Source: Orychophragmus violaceus
Taxonomy: Eukaryota > Streptophyta > Magnoliopsida > Brassicales > Brassicaceae
Assembly: GCA_030180135.1 (NCBI GenBank)
Contig: CM058238.1
Span: 7,801,248 to 7,865,247 of the forward strand
Direction of reading: 5' to 3'
DNA: 64,000 nt
Part shown: positions 49,975 to 60,943 of the stretch, in pieces
Numbering within the stretch: the stretch's first letter is position 1
How the letters are laid out: every line of letters starts with the position of its first letter
Translations under genes and position numbers: made by a program
Notes under the pieces: generated by a model
Database searches by the model: none
Seen by the model: only the letters and a program-made list of their open reading frames with translations
Told to the model about the DNA's origin: nothing

Positions 49975-50527
49975 TAGGGTTTACATAACAGAAGTTAGTA
50001 AATACAATTTTACTATTAGAATCAATTCATTAGAAAAAAACAACCAATCTCATAACAAATCCACATTAGTAACTTATACATTATCTTGACAAGATTTGCT
50101 TATTAGATAACAAGCCACTCCATCTCCATGCATAATGAAGAACCCTATTCCTCTTGGGACACCATTCCATAAAATTATTGCACAACTAACTTATACATAA
50201 ACATTAAAACCGGTAATGCATACTTGGCTTAACATCTGGTAGTTTAGCTAGCGGCAGAGCCTAACCATCCCGACATGTAAAACAGCTTGAATCTAGTTAA
50301 TTCTTTCTATTATAACTTCCACAATAATTTCGAACTCATGAGACTCCAGACAGTCTCCACTCTCCACATTGGGTTATTTAACGGCTATTCAAATCGAATT
50401 CCCCTGCTTCACGCCAGTTTTCTTGTTCACCCGTATCTCCGTTGTCATTCTCCTCATATCATTCAAGAAATCTTCTGAAGGTTCCTTCTCATCTAGCTGT
50501 TGTTTCCCATCCATTCATCATCTCATC
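49975..50527 (-). pseudogene. Truncated copy of the BRIP2 3' end
   Basis: Colinear with 55240-55832, including the last ~45 codons and the 3' flank of BRIP2 ('aacggctattcaaatcgaattcccctgc' split motif, 'cgccagttttcttgttcaccc', 'aagaaatcttctgaaggttcc'). It has small indels that break the frame and stops abruptly at 50527. It lacks the upstream coding part and promoter, so it is non-functional. Confidence 0.85.
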
Positions 50528-50890
50528 AAGAAATAACCACAACCACATTCATCATCCTATACATTAGATAAGCAAAGAGATAATACAAAGATCATTTTCA
50601 TTTAAACTGACATGCTTATCGTTCTAAAACTCCCTAAAGACTTCAGATCCCAAAAGCAAAAGTGCGTACCGAGGCCGGGCCCGTCGGGTAAGCAGGATAA
50701 GCTGTAGCTTACGTCCAATTTTTTTTTCTTTTTTAGAGTTATAGTCCAAATTTTTTAAGGCCTCCGATGGTTGCTTTCCTAATTGTTTTTTGTTCTTTTT
50801 GTTTCTTAGTTTCTTATAGAGTTTTCAAAACTTTGAAATTAGAGTTTTTGCAGTCTTGATCTAACTATAGATAAAATTCTTCAGCTCTAG

Positions 50891-51291
50891 TTGATTGTTC
50901 CAAGTATGTTTTCACAGATCGCTTTTAATCCCATTGCGAAGAACTCAATTAAGAAGACACTTCGGAGAATAAGTAGAGAAGAGCATTGTAAGGTAACGAC
51001 TGTGGAGATTGATCAGATGGCGAGTGCCAGTGGTGGAGACATCAGAACATCTTTGCAACTCTTCTCCTTTAAGCCAGAGCAGAATCATACAAAGACAAAA
51101 ACACCATGGTCTGGCATGATAACGGTTATCAAGGGAATGAGCAGACAATGCACAGTGGTTTGGATAGTGGAACATCTACCTGTTTTGGTAGATATGAGAC
51201 CCTTTTCTTGTTTCACGCCCTTGGAAAATTTCTATACAACAAAAAAGAGACTGATAATGATATTACGTTAGGTAATTATATTATAGATTGA
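50891..51291 (+). pseudogene. RAD17-like checkpoint clamp-loader gene fragment
   Basis: One frame gives SQIAFNPIAKNSIKKTLRRI, then EIDQMASASGGDIRTSLQLF and SFKPEQN, which matches the AAA+ lid region of plant RAD17 (ASASGGDIR). Beyond about 51110 another frame gives RYETLFLFHALGKFLYNK and KETDND, the next RAD17 block. The frame shift, absence of the Walker motifs and apparent lack of introns mark a broken, possibly processed fragment. It lies in the gap between the two tandem duplication units. Confidence 0.7.
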
Positions 51292-51577
51292 TCTAATTAT
51301 GAGATTGTTTTGACCAAAAAAAAACAAAACAAAAATGCTTAGAATAAAGTAGGATTAGTGGATTGTTTAGGTGTTTTTGGTTCGGGAAAACGATGGTAGG
51401 CTTTTGTATTTTTAAAGTTTGAAGAATATATATATATATATGAGATTAATATTCTTCTTGAAGTTTTGGTTCTGGAAGACAAACACAAGTCTAACTGTTT
51501 AAAAGAACACGATGGATGATTTAATCACTGATGACCCGTTTCATCTGTTCTTTAAACTAATGAACAAAACAAAACTC

Positions 51578-52687
51578 TTACAAAAACATGAGATTCTCAA
51601 CCAGATTAAAGGAGGCAGACTCTATATAACCCGTACACTCTGTGATTCCTTGCATATAAACTCTTCTCGCACTATTTTTCTTCAGATCGTAATAGACAAT
51701 TGATGTAGGAAAATAAGTTGGTGCAAAGATAATCTCACCCGTGTCACTTTCAGTGCTGTGAAACTTTCCACCCCGATGATCAAACGGGATTGTTGTCGGC
51801 AAGACAAAAGTCTTCTTCAACCATTGCTCCTTAGCAGCATCTACTAGAACATACAAATCAATAATAATATCACCACGAACCTTCTTTTCAAGCAAGATGA
51901 CAGCTAGCTTTCCCTCGTAGCTTGTCAACTTTGTAGAGTTCCACATCGTGCAAGCTGGTCCTTTGATAAGATGAAGTTTTTCAGACCTAACATCAAAACT
52001 CATGATTGCAGTATCATTGTCAGTGAAAGCTAGATAAAACAAAACACCACTAATACACAGCTCTTTACCAAAAAGACAGTGAGGAGGAATAATATTGTTT
52101 TCAATCTTCTTCCAAGAATTCCCGGTTCCCACGGTCAAAACCCTAATCTCCTTAACCAGACCTCTTCCTGTCATGCACAACACTTTGTAATCATTGTAGA
52201 TGGGATCGTGTCCCAATAAGTATCTTATGGGTCTCTTCCTTGTACCGATCTCGGGCAAGGTAATGGATCGTCTAGTGCAAGGGTTATATATCACAAGTCT
52301 ACTGGATTCTCCTCCATAGCAAATCAAACCGTGGAGAGAAGGAACAATGGTGGTCCACAGTACGGAGTGGGCCTTGTGGCAACTCACATGGAAAGTGATC
52401 GAAGAAGATGATTCATGAGTATTTTGGGAAAGAACCGATGAGAACCCTAAACCGCAATATCCATATTGAAATAAGAGGACGAGACCTCTCGGTCTAGTCA
52501 AGGACACATTCATGAACAACTTCATGAAATCTCGACTTCGGATGATGGAAGCCCATAGCTTAGATACCGAGAGGAATCTGATTAGGATTTTGAGCGGTAA
52601 TCGTTTGAGTATCTCCATCATGAGATCAAGCGGAACCGAATTTGACTTCACGTTTCCCTTCGTACGCTTCATCCTTTGCGTTTCCAT
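51578..52687 (-). CDS. F-box protein with F-box-associated (FBA) domain, copy B
   Basis: 369 aa, METQRMKRTKGNVK at the N-terminus, strongly similar to copy A throughout (F-box LDLMMEILKRLPLKILIRFL, RSRDFMKLFMNVSLTRPRGL shared nearly unchanged). Differences are concentrated in loops and a few short deletions, for example after KVLCMTG and in PACTMWNSTK. Frame intact, so both copies may be expressed. SCF adaptor role inferred from the domain. Confidence 0.88.
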   Translation of the reverse strand: METQRMKRTKGNVKSNSVPLDLMMEILKRLPLKILIRFLSVSKLWASIIRSRDFMKLFMNVSLTRPRGLVLLFQYGYCGLGFSSVLSQNTHESSSSITFHVSCHKAHSVLWTTIVPSLHGLICYGGESSRLVIYNPCTRRSITLPEIGTRKRPIRYLLGHDPIYNDYKVLCMTGRGLVKEIRVLTVGTGNSWKKIENNIIPPHCLFGKELCISGVLFYLAFTDNDTAIMSFDVRSEKLHLIKGPACTMWNSTKLTSYEGKLAVILLEKKVRGDIIIDLYVLVDAAKEQWLKKTFVLPTTIPFDHRGGKFHSTESDTGEIIFAPTYFPTSIVYYDLKKNSARRVYMQGITECTGYIESASFNLVENLMFL

Positions 52688-53020
52688 GGGGGAAAGAAGA
52701 AACGAATGAAAACGTTTTATGAGTTTTGCCTTCTCATATATATAAAAACCCTAGAGCATTAAGTCGGTGAAGTATTTAATATGTAAACAAGCTGCCGTTT
52801 TGGATTTTTTTTTTTTTTGTGGCAAGACTGGATAATTTTATTAGCCCCAATGCGCAAATGGCAGGAAACAAAGAATAGTTTTGGATACAAAGCAGTGGGC
52901 TAAATTCGTCCCGATAAGCAGTAAAACCAAAAGAGTTTAGCAGATACATGAAAGAGGATGTCGTGAAATCCTAGTTGCCACGCGTCAGGAGATCGATGAA
53001 TATCCATATGCAAAACACCG

Positions 53021-53513
53021 GCCAAAACATTGGTCACTAGTGCAATGCTTTTGCCGTTCCATCTTTCTCGCCTTGTCGATCGAATCCACCCAAAACTCTA
53101 TTGAACCACTGCTTCAAGGTGAGATGCATGTCTGCCGTTATATCTAGCACCGATTACAACGCTTCATTGTTGCAGACATCAAATTTGGAAATCGCATGCA
53201 ATTTGAAGAAACGTCGACCTGTTCAACTCGATCTGACATCGAACTCACCAGCTCTGTAATCGGTGCTAGACATGCAAAACACCGGCCAAAACTCTGATCA
53301 GTGGTGCGATGCTTTTGCCCCTTCATCTTTCTCGCCTTGTCAGTCGAATCCACCCAAAACTCCATAAAACCATTGCTTCAAGGTGAGATGCATGTCTGAC
53401 GTCATATCTAGCACCAATATAGCGCTTCATTGTTGCAGACGCCAAATCTGAAAATCGCATGCAGTTTTAAGAACTGTCGGGTCCGTTCAATTCGATCGGA
53501 TATCGAACTCACC
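53021..53513. repeat. ~240 bp tandem duplication inside the retroposon
   Basis: 53021-53257 and 53276-53513 are colinear: 'aaaacaccggccaaaac', 'ctttctcgccttgtc', 'gaatccacccaaaactc', 'gcttcaaggtgagatgcat', 'cgcttcattgttgcagac' and 'atcgaactcacc' occur in both. Confidence 0.88.
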
Positions 53514-53815
53514 GTTTTTAAGCACTCCTTTAGTTGGGATGGAAACAGAAGCATCGTGGATCCAGATTTGGCGATTCCGATTTGAAGACTGATTTGAAAG
53601 AGAAGTATAAAACAAAATCGATCCTTAAATTAGAGAGAAGTCCGGAAGCAACCAAGAGATACCACCGAACTTAGTCGGTATAAAGGCCGAACATAAGGTC
53701 CGGATTATTCAGATCAAAAGCAAAGAAAACAAAACCGACCGATCCATAAAAATTTGTTACACAAAACAGAGAAATCGACGGTGAGAACAAAAGTAACCAA
53801 ACCATCGGCACGACA

Positions 53816-54102
53816 TGATAGATTTGGAAAAACCGTAGAAGTTGTAAATGGTTTTCTCAACTTTATTCATTAGCCAATAGGCTTATTTATACAAAGGATT
53901 AACTTGTCGTGCAAGTTCTTTACATAAGAGAATATGAAATATTCATAACTAGAATATACACAAATATATTAACTTTCCTAATTTAATATGTTGACAAATA
54001 TCAACATATTTCCATAACCGAATCTCGATCTCGGTTTGTAGTCTCCGTCGATCTCGGTTCGTTATTTCCTTTGGTTTGGCCAATCTGGTCGATCTCCCAA
54101 TA
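53816..54102 (-). repeat. 3' LTR of the TRIM
   Basis: Differs from the 5' LTR by a few substitutions and a 2 bp indel ('tatacaca' versus 'tatatacaaa' region). Confidence 0.93.
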
Positions 54103-54846
54103 CCCTCCCGCAAGCTCATACGTGGTAACACGTATGAGATTGGACAATCATCAATTCATCTTCACGGTGTTTATACCCCTACCGTAGGGCCGTCAATGGC
54201 ATTTATACCTCGCCATAAGGTCATCGATTCAATAGAGAATACTGTCGTAGTTGTATATCTCCATCGTTTCACATCACCATGTGAACTGAACGAACCCATC
54301 AATTGGTTCATGCTCATAGTCCACGGCAACTTCATCACTCCACCGGATCCGTATATATCCATCGGAGTTACCATATTTGTGATTACATCAAATTTGTAGT
54401 TGATGAATAACCACATAAAAATCTGATAGAGAAATATTACAGTGAATTTGAACTAACCCATCAATGTAATGGTCCATGCTCATAATCCACATCAATATGA
54501 TCAATCATTAAACGTCGTCCTCTTTTCTTTGTAGTATGAGGCAAACGTTTTTTTTTTTTTTTTTAAAAGAGGAAAATGACAGAAGAAAAAATATGGATCA
54601 AAGTAGTTAAAGAAAAAGAAAAACAGAATTGCTTGAAGGGAAAAGCTACACTCTTTCTCACGACTGTTTTTTTTCCCGGTAAGAAGACAAAACACAGAAG
54701 AAAGAAGAAGAAGAAATCAAATTTAAAATAAAAGATAGATCACGTAATAGAAAAAAAAAACAAACTCGTAAAACCTTTTTTTTTGTTTCAAAGCGGAAGA
54801 TAACAAAACCATAACCCATAAGAATTGGATCTTAGCTCTGATACCA

Positions 54847-55135
54847 TGATAGATTTGGAAAAACCGTAGAAGTTGTAAATGGTTTTCTCAACTTTATTCA
54901 TTAGCCAATAGGCTTATTTATACAAAGGATTAACTTGTCGTACAAGTTCTTTACATAAGAGTATAGGAAATATTCCTAACTAGAATATATATACAAATAT
55001 ATTAACTTTCCTAATTTAATATGTTGACAAATATCAACATATTTCCTTAACCGAATCTCGATCTCGGTTTGTAGTCTCCTTCGATCTCGGTTCGTTATTT
55101 CCTTTGGTTTGGTCAATCTGGTCGATCTCCCAATA
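54847..55135 (-). repeat. 5' LTR of the TRIM
   Basis: Followed on the minus strand immediately by the tRNA-Met primer-binding site. Like its partner it starts TA instead of the canonical TG. Confidence 0.93.
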
Positions 55136-55678
55136 CGACAAGTCGTCGTAACCCGTGGCTAGAACTAACTTCGTTCGTTGAAAAGGTTTAGAGAGAAGAT
55201 GAAGGAAAAGTTGCCTTTTTGGAATTTTAAATCGTTGACTTTCGAGGTTTACGCAACAAAATTAATAAATATAATTTTACTATTACAATCAATTCATAAT
55301 AAAAACAACCAATCCTTACATAACAAATCCACAGTAGTAACTTATACATAATCCTACATACTATAAGCTTTAGAACCTGAATCTCTTACACCTTTGACAA
55401 GATACGCTTATAAGATAACAAGCCACTCCATCTCCATGCATAATGAAGAACCCTATTCCTCTTAGGACACCATTCCATAAAATTTATTGCACAACAAACT
55501 TAAGTTACATAAACATTAAAACCGGTAATGCATCCTTGGCTTAACATCTGGTGGTTTAGCTAGCGGCAGAGCCTGACCATCCCCACATGTATAGCAGCTT
55601 GAATCTAGTTATTTCTACTATAACTTCCACAATAATTTCGAACTCATGAGACTCCAGACAGTCTCCACATTGGGTTAT

Positions 55679-57386
55679 TTAACGGCTATTCAAATCGAAT
55701 TCCCCTGCTTCACGCCAGTTTTCTTGTTCACCCGTCTCTCCGTTGTCATTCTCCTCATCATTCAAGAAATCTTCTGAAGGTTCCTTCTCCTCTCTCTGAC
55801 TGTTGTTTCCCCATCCATTCATCATCTCATCAGGGTTCATGTTACGTCCTTGTTCTCCCATCTCGTGACTCAGCTGAATATTGCTGCCCTGATTCCCAAC
55901 CGCATTAGCCCTCAGAGGGTTACGAGCCATTATCTCTGCATGGGATTGTGATTGTCCAGCCTGAGCCAAAGCCGCCATTCGCAGCTTAGCCTCCTGAGCC
56001 TCCCGGCCAGCCTTCTCCCTATCCATCTCTGCTTTCAGTTCAAACAACGCTTTTCTTTCTTCTTGTAGCAAAGCTTGTTCTACCATCAACCTTTCCTCGG
56101 ATCTGAACTCTCCCATTGCTCTCTTCCGAGTTATTATGTTGAAAGCTAGGGCTTGTTTCTCAAACGTTGCAGTGAATTCAGCAACTTTTGCGGCAATGTT
56201 GTTATCCCACTGTTGAGAGCGGGAAAGAGCCTGGCCTGTTGGGTCAGAATCAAGGATTCTATCATCCTCTTCTGCTTCGTAATCTGCTACGACATGATAA
56301 GGCAATAATCTGCATATGTTGTAGGAGAAGACACGTATGAGGTATTACCAGAACAAATCATATACATAATGTTCAATAAAGGCAACAAATCTATCTAACA
56401 AGTAAAGTCAATTATATGCCAATATAAAATTTTAATCACAGATATAGAAGTGTTTACAGGTAATATGTCAAATGATTAATTATTAGTATCTACAGACTCA
56501 GGTGGTTATACTAAAAAGGAAACTTTCATAATCCTAAATCAACCTCAAAACATGACGAATGTGCAGGATCTATCATGTATAGGAAAAATATTTCGAGGCT
56601 ACTGGATCTAACACAAACAATATCAACCAAACAAGTAGAGACAATTTCATCATAATACCAAAACAGGAGAACACATAGCCTTGGAGTTGTCTTTAAAAGA
56701 CAAGAACTGAAGAGCACAAAAGTTGCATATATTTCAAGAATGTCATTAAGGTCAATCATTAATAAAGAGATCAATGAGACCAATGTTTGATCCTCAAGAA
56801 GTAATTTAGGACAACATCAATGAATGCAAGAGCTCCGAAAGTATATTAAAGGGTTGAGTTTTGTCTTTCAACATGCGAGGCAACTTTGATAAAAATCTAA
56901 CCTTTCGCAAGCGTCTTCGAGAGAAGAGAAAGGTCGCTTGAAATCTGGGTGGCAGACACGCCAAGCGTCCTGATAAGCAAATTGTAGCTCGATGTGATTC
57001 AACGGACGCATCAATTTCTGCTGTTGCTGCTGTTGTTGTTGTTGCAGCATCTGCTGACTTGATACAATCTGTTGCTGCTGCTGAACATTAGGTGTGTGCT
57101 GCGGTACCAAATTAGGGCCAGAGCTTGGGTTGGGATTAGGGTTCTGCTGAGGCGGAACAATGGGTCGGTTCAGAATTGACCCTGGTGGTCGGAGATGAAC
57201 ATCGATGTTCGACGGGAACCTAGACATGGCTGCTTGTTGCTGCTGTTGTTGTTGCTGTTTCTGTTGCAACTGTTGCAATAGAAGCATCTGTTGCTGTCTC
57301 TGTTGTAATTGTTGTTGATAGAGGAGTTGTTGTTGCTGCTGCTGCTGCTGGGGATGATTCCCTACCAATGGCTTCGTCTCCTCCAT
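55679..57386 (-). CDS. BRIP2: GLTSCR1-domain subunit of SWI/SNF chromatin remodelling complex
   Basis: BRIP1/BRIP2 are BRAHMA-interacting core subunits of Arabidopsis SWI/SNF complexes (named from memory). Exons 57386-56902 and 56309-55679, separated by a 592 bp intron, give 1116 nt, 371 aa. The N-terminus MEETKPLVGNHPQQQQ carries several long Gln runs (CAG/CAA), then the conserved GLTSCR1 block LNHIELQFAYQDAWRVCHPDF...LEDACERLLPYHVVADYEAEE spanning the splice site. A charged coiled-coil-like region (EERLMVEQALLQEERKALFELKAEMDREK) and an acidic Asn-rich C-terminus ending GEFDLNSR follow. Position and sequence match At5g17510. Its last ~150 nt and 3' flank have a truncated duplicate at 49975-50527. 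The poly-Q tracts may vary between accessions. Confidence 0.9.
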
Positions 57387-57853
57387 CGTTCTTTCTCCTG
57401 GATTTGTGATTTTCCTCCGTGCTTTCGGGATCTCTAGGTTATTTTGGGAAATGTGATGGTTGTTCAGACAAGACGAAAAAGAGACATGAGCTTACTAATC
57501 TGGGCCCAATGTAGTAAGATGTTTTTGGTAACTAAAGGCCCAATAATTTTAGCTCAATTACTCGGTCGGAAACCGGGAAGGCAAAACCAATCGACAATCA
57601 AGGTGAGCCGAGAATGTTTCTAGGTTTGATGACCAGATTTCAAAAGTTTCTACTTTTGATAGATGAAGATGATATTTTAGTATGATTTAACGAAAGTGAT
57701 AAATACATAGCACTAAATAGGCGTTTTACACAGGAACTTGGAACTAAAAAAAAAACATAAAATACATGACTTGGTCCTTGACCCAAACAAGTAATCCCTA
57801 TGTACTTGCTTGCTTGAAGCAAACGGCGTTTATAGGGTTTAATCTCTATTGAG

Positions 57854-60551
57854 TTATGACCCAGAAACCAGTTCCTTCAGTGATCTAAACGGCGAGTTGT
57901 GACCATAAGCCATTGAATCTCTCCACAAAGCAAGTCCTGTTTCCAAACACAATCAAAACAATGAAGTATTTTCAGACAAGTGTTTTATGAACATTTCACA
58001 TTTGGACAAGTGGCGAAAACAAAGGATGATGATGATATAAGAGAGTATCTTTCAGTTTATGAACCTATCCATGAGATCAAACCAATTGTGGCCGCCGCAA
58101 AAAATGACTTGCTGGTGCAATTAAACCTGCATTTGGAGAATTCAGGGTTATTGATACTCACGACAGAAACCATTCAAGCTTTAAGAGAGGTGTGAAAGGA
58201 TTCTTACATGTATAAGCATAGAATGTTTCCATAGCCATAAAAGAGAGTTGCCCATAGTGAACCAGTGAACCTATGTCACAGCAAAGATGAATATCAAATA
58301 GTTTGTTACTATATGTGAATATAGTTTTAAGCTGAATGGTTCCTAACTGGAGGGAAGCTTAGCTTTACCACATCAAATCACGGATAAATAATGCTCGTGG
58401 GAGCATAAGCCCGTTCCCCATCATCGCAAGCACCATTGTGATTGGTGATAAGCCTTTTATGTTGTCTGGATTTAGGAAATTTGTCCACTGAAATGTAGAC
58501 GAACATCAGATATCCAATAGTTAGCAGAATGTTCAAAGAACAAGAGAAGAAAAACTAGGTGTTATACCATTTGGGAAACTGGCATCCACATGAACATAAG
58601 TGTCGCTGTCCATCCAGATAAAGACCCGACAAACTTAACACCTTCCTCTGGGAGTCTCCCGGTTCGAGCCTGCATTCTTACCAGAGGAAAGTTAAGATAA
58701 AAGGAAGATTACTACATCCAGATCGTACAACAACTACAACTACATATCTTAAAAGTGTTTGTAAAGGATCTATGAACCTTGGAATTCGAGGTCATAGAAA
58801 CCAAACACAGACCTACAGAAACAGCATCTTGCAATTCATTTACAGTGCCAAGGCCACCATTTCCCCTTTCTATAACTGAAAACTCCTATGTCCTAACATA
58901 GTGTGTTTTGTTTATAAACTCTACAACACAGCTGAAAGACTAAAAATGAATATGCAACGGAAAAGGTTTGGCGTTCTGCAGTTAGCTCAATTTAACAAAA
59001 AGCTCTACAAAGTTCAAAATTTTCAAATCAGCGGCTGTTAGAACAATTCAGTACCTGCAACCACGATTCTGTCCAAACTAAAAATATGAAAACTTGTTAA
59101 TAGGCTTCAAAAGTAATACTGATGAGGCTAGTGTGACCCTGAAGAATGTGTACGCAATAACAGAGAAAATTAAGGGAGAAAGTAAAGCAAAAGTACTTGA
59201 AAGCTTACCATAATTACAGCCGCCACAGCAATAACAAAAGCAGTTGTCCCAGGCAAGATACTGTTAGGTACAAGAGGGACAAAAGTTGACCACATGATCT
59301 GCGATTGCAAATTCAGAATGTCAATGTAGAACCAACTATATATGCATGCATCTGCTCTAATTCCTTGGGATTAAATATATCCATGGAATCTATTGTACAA
59401 AGCCAAAACATGAGGTGAAGTGTAAAGAAGCTCACTTGAGGAAGAACGGAGAGCCCACCAACAGTGGTAAAGTCTTCCCAAAGTCGCCACAGAGTTGTGC
59501 TAAGCTTACCGAAATAGAACAAACAGTTCAATACGAGACCAATCATGACAAGGGCCGAAGTAGCAACAAAATACTGCATAGGCATTGCTCCAGCCATAGT
59601 GAGCTGCGCTAGCACAACGTAGGTGGAGATCACTCCCAGTGTTTGGACTACAGCTGCTTCTTTTTCTCTCTTCTTTGCGAAATATGAAAGCAACGAAAGG
59701 TTTCCTAACAAACCAGTCAACATCCCCTGTATTCCAAAACGTAAACTTTCAGATTCTATCCGTCACAACCGCAAATCCCCCTAAAGAACAGAATGATTCT
59801 ACCTTACTTTTCTATAGTTTTTTATAAACTAGTGTGAAGACGAAATCAAACGTATCGTGTATATATATGATTAGAGCGAGGTTTACATGTATCAAGATAT
59901 TTTACCAGCCATGGCACAGCTGAAAGGGCGGTATTGTTTCCCGCCAAAAGATTCTGAGCATTGAGGATAATCTGTGGCAATTGCAGCATGAGAAATGGAA
60001 TGTTCGCTCCGCTGGAGAACTTCGCCGACCATGAGTCCCATTCTTCGTATTCCTTAATCTTCCCTAAACCTCGAGATCCCTTTGAGATAAAAAAAAACCC
60101 CAAAATCAAATCAATCCAGCATCACAAATTAGTAGTTGATTTTAGAACACAAGAGTCCCATACGTAAAATTGTGGAACAATTCGAATGAACCTAAGCGTA
60201 AATTCAACGAAATCACAAAAAGTTTCTTTTTTGACAACTACAAAAAAGTTTTCTACACTCGTCAATGCAGACATAAGCTCAAAATTCAAACCTCACCTGC
60301 TGAATCGGGTAAGGAAGATCCGACTCAACTGCACGAACAGGGATCAGCAGGCGGCGAGTCGAAACAATCGGATTCCACCGAGTCAGAGCCAACCTACGGT
60401 AGCCATCGACGCCGGAAACACCACCGATACACGAACGCTTCAGCGGTAGGCGGGAGCACCGAGTGGTAGAAACGAAGGAAGAGCGAGGAGAACTCAGAAA
60501 AATCTGTAAGCGGTCACTACCGAGAGACATTGCGATGGCTTTAGCTTCCAT
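57854..60551 (-). CDS. MEX1: Plastid maltose exporter MEX1 (ROOT CAP1)
   Basis: Exports maltose from starch breakdown across the chloroplast inner envelope at night. Nine exons join in phase to 412 aa, near the A. thaliana 415: 60551-60297, 60079-59906, 59726-59436, 59298-59209, 58669-58568, 58487-58369, 58270-58208, 58126-58065 and 57936-57854. Exon 1 is a Ser/Arg-rich transit peptide (MEAKAIAMSLGSDRL...). Hydrophobic helices follow: FLMLQLPQIILNAQNLL, MLTGLLGNLSLLSYFAKKRE, ALVMIGLVLNCLFYFG, TTAFVIAVAAVI, GSLSGWTATLMFMWMPVSQM, SPITMVLAMMGNGLM and FFAAATIGLISWIGLALW. The end HNSPFRSLKELVSGS fits the family. At5g17520 orthologue by position. All introns GT-AG; a first worry about a 1 nt insertion in exon 8 disappeared on recount. 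Confidence 0.93.
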
Positions 60552-60943
60552 GGGAATGGTAGAATTATTGTACTCTCCTTGTAACAGAGACGACGAAAGG
60601 AGTTATACGAGTGAAATCATAGAGTGTAGGTGTTATTGGGAAATAACAAGATGCCACGTGGATGGTATTTTATCGTAAACTGTAGCTAGTTTGTAGTGAT
60701 CCTAGATTTCTAATTTTCTTCAAGCTTCGATTTTCCCCCTTTTTGGAATTAAAATACTAATATTTTTGAATGACTTGAAAAGCCCATAACTCGCGGAAAA
60801 GCCCATATTGTTAGCCCATTTTATCAAACAATCAAAACCTTTTTGGTTTTGCTTCTCTCAATCTCCAACAACTTCTTTCATTTTTAGAATAGACTCATAT
60901 CTTGCTCCTGTCGCCTGATTTGGTGAGCTCTTCAGTGTCTCCA
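60552..60943. promoter_or_regulatory. Divergent promoter between MEX1 and the phosphoglucomutase-family gene
   Basis: Only 392 bp separate the two start codons. 'agcccat' / 'aagcccatatt' (site II-like GCCCA) occurs at about 60781-60820, and no clear TATA box was chosen for either gene. Shared regulation of these two carbohydrate-related genes is possible but not shown. Confidence 0.5.

Larger units (their letters stand above)
48260..50527. repeat. Tandem duplication, copy 1: GH5 3' flank, F-box gene, BRIP2 3' end
   Basis: Similarity to 51270-55832 runs colinearly: 'ttgatct(g/a)attatgaga', 'gcttttgtattttt(g/a)aagtttg', 'agttttggttctggaagacaaa', the whole F-box gene, 'gagcattaagtcggtgaag', then BRIP2 3' sequence up to 'catctcatca'. 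Copy 1 carries the true GH5 end and only a truncated BRIP2 tail. Confidence 0.85.
53816..55135 (-). mobile_element. TRIM-type miniature LTR retrotransposon (1320 bp)
   Basis: LTRs 53816-54102 (287 bp) and 54847-55135 (289 bp) are nearly identical. On the minus strand the LTR begins TATTGG and ends CTATCA. A primer-binding site TGGTATCAGAGC, complementary to initiator tRNA-Met, directly abuts the 5' LTR (plus-strand 54835-54846). A purine tract GCGGGAGGG precedes the 3' LTR. A perfect 5 bp duplication CGACA lies at 53811-53815 and 55136-55140. The ~730 bp interior has no gag/pol, so the element is non-autonomous. Confidence 0.95.
52805..55211 (-). mobile_element. Poly(A)-tailed retroposon in minus orientation, carrying a nested TRIM
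   Basis: The minus-strand 3' tail is the T-run at 52805-52818, preceded by 'ttatccagtcttgccac'. Probable target duplication, imperfect: tgccgttttggatttt (52793-52808) and tgcctttttggaatttt (55212-55228). Copy A of the duplication lacks the whole interval, which supports insertion after the tandem duplication. Without the TRIM the element is about 1.1 kb. No reverse transcriptase is seen. A minus frame at 53365-53144 shows MEFWVDSTDKARKMK but no domain. Confidence 0.65.
51270..55832. repeat. Tandem duplication, copy 2 (interrupted by transposons)
   Basis: Begins with GH5 3'-flank-like sequence at about 51270, holds F-box copy B, and after a 2.4 kb insertion (52805-55211) resumes at 'gaggtttacgcaac' with BRIP2 3' sequence. 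The intact BRIP2 gene is at its right end. Confidence 0.85.

Noticed and set aside
50660..50770. hAT-like end near 'gaggccgggcccg'
   Set aside because: GC-rich words resemble transposon termini, but no partner end or target duplication was seen.
58065..58126. Suspected single-base insertion breaking MEX1 exon 8
   Set aside because: On recounting the bases the exon is 62 nt and joins exon 9 in frame (…TIGLISWI-GLALW…).
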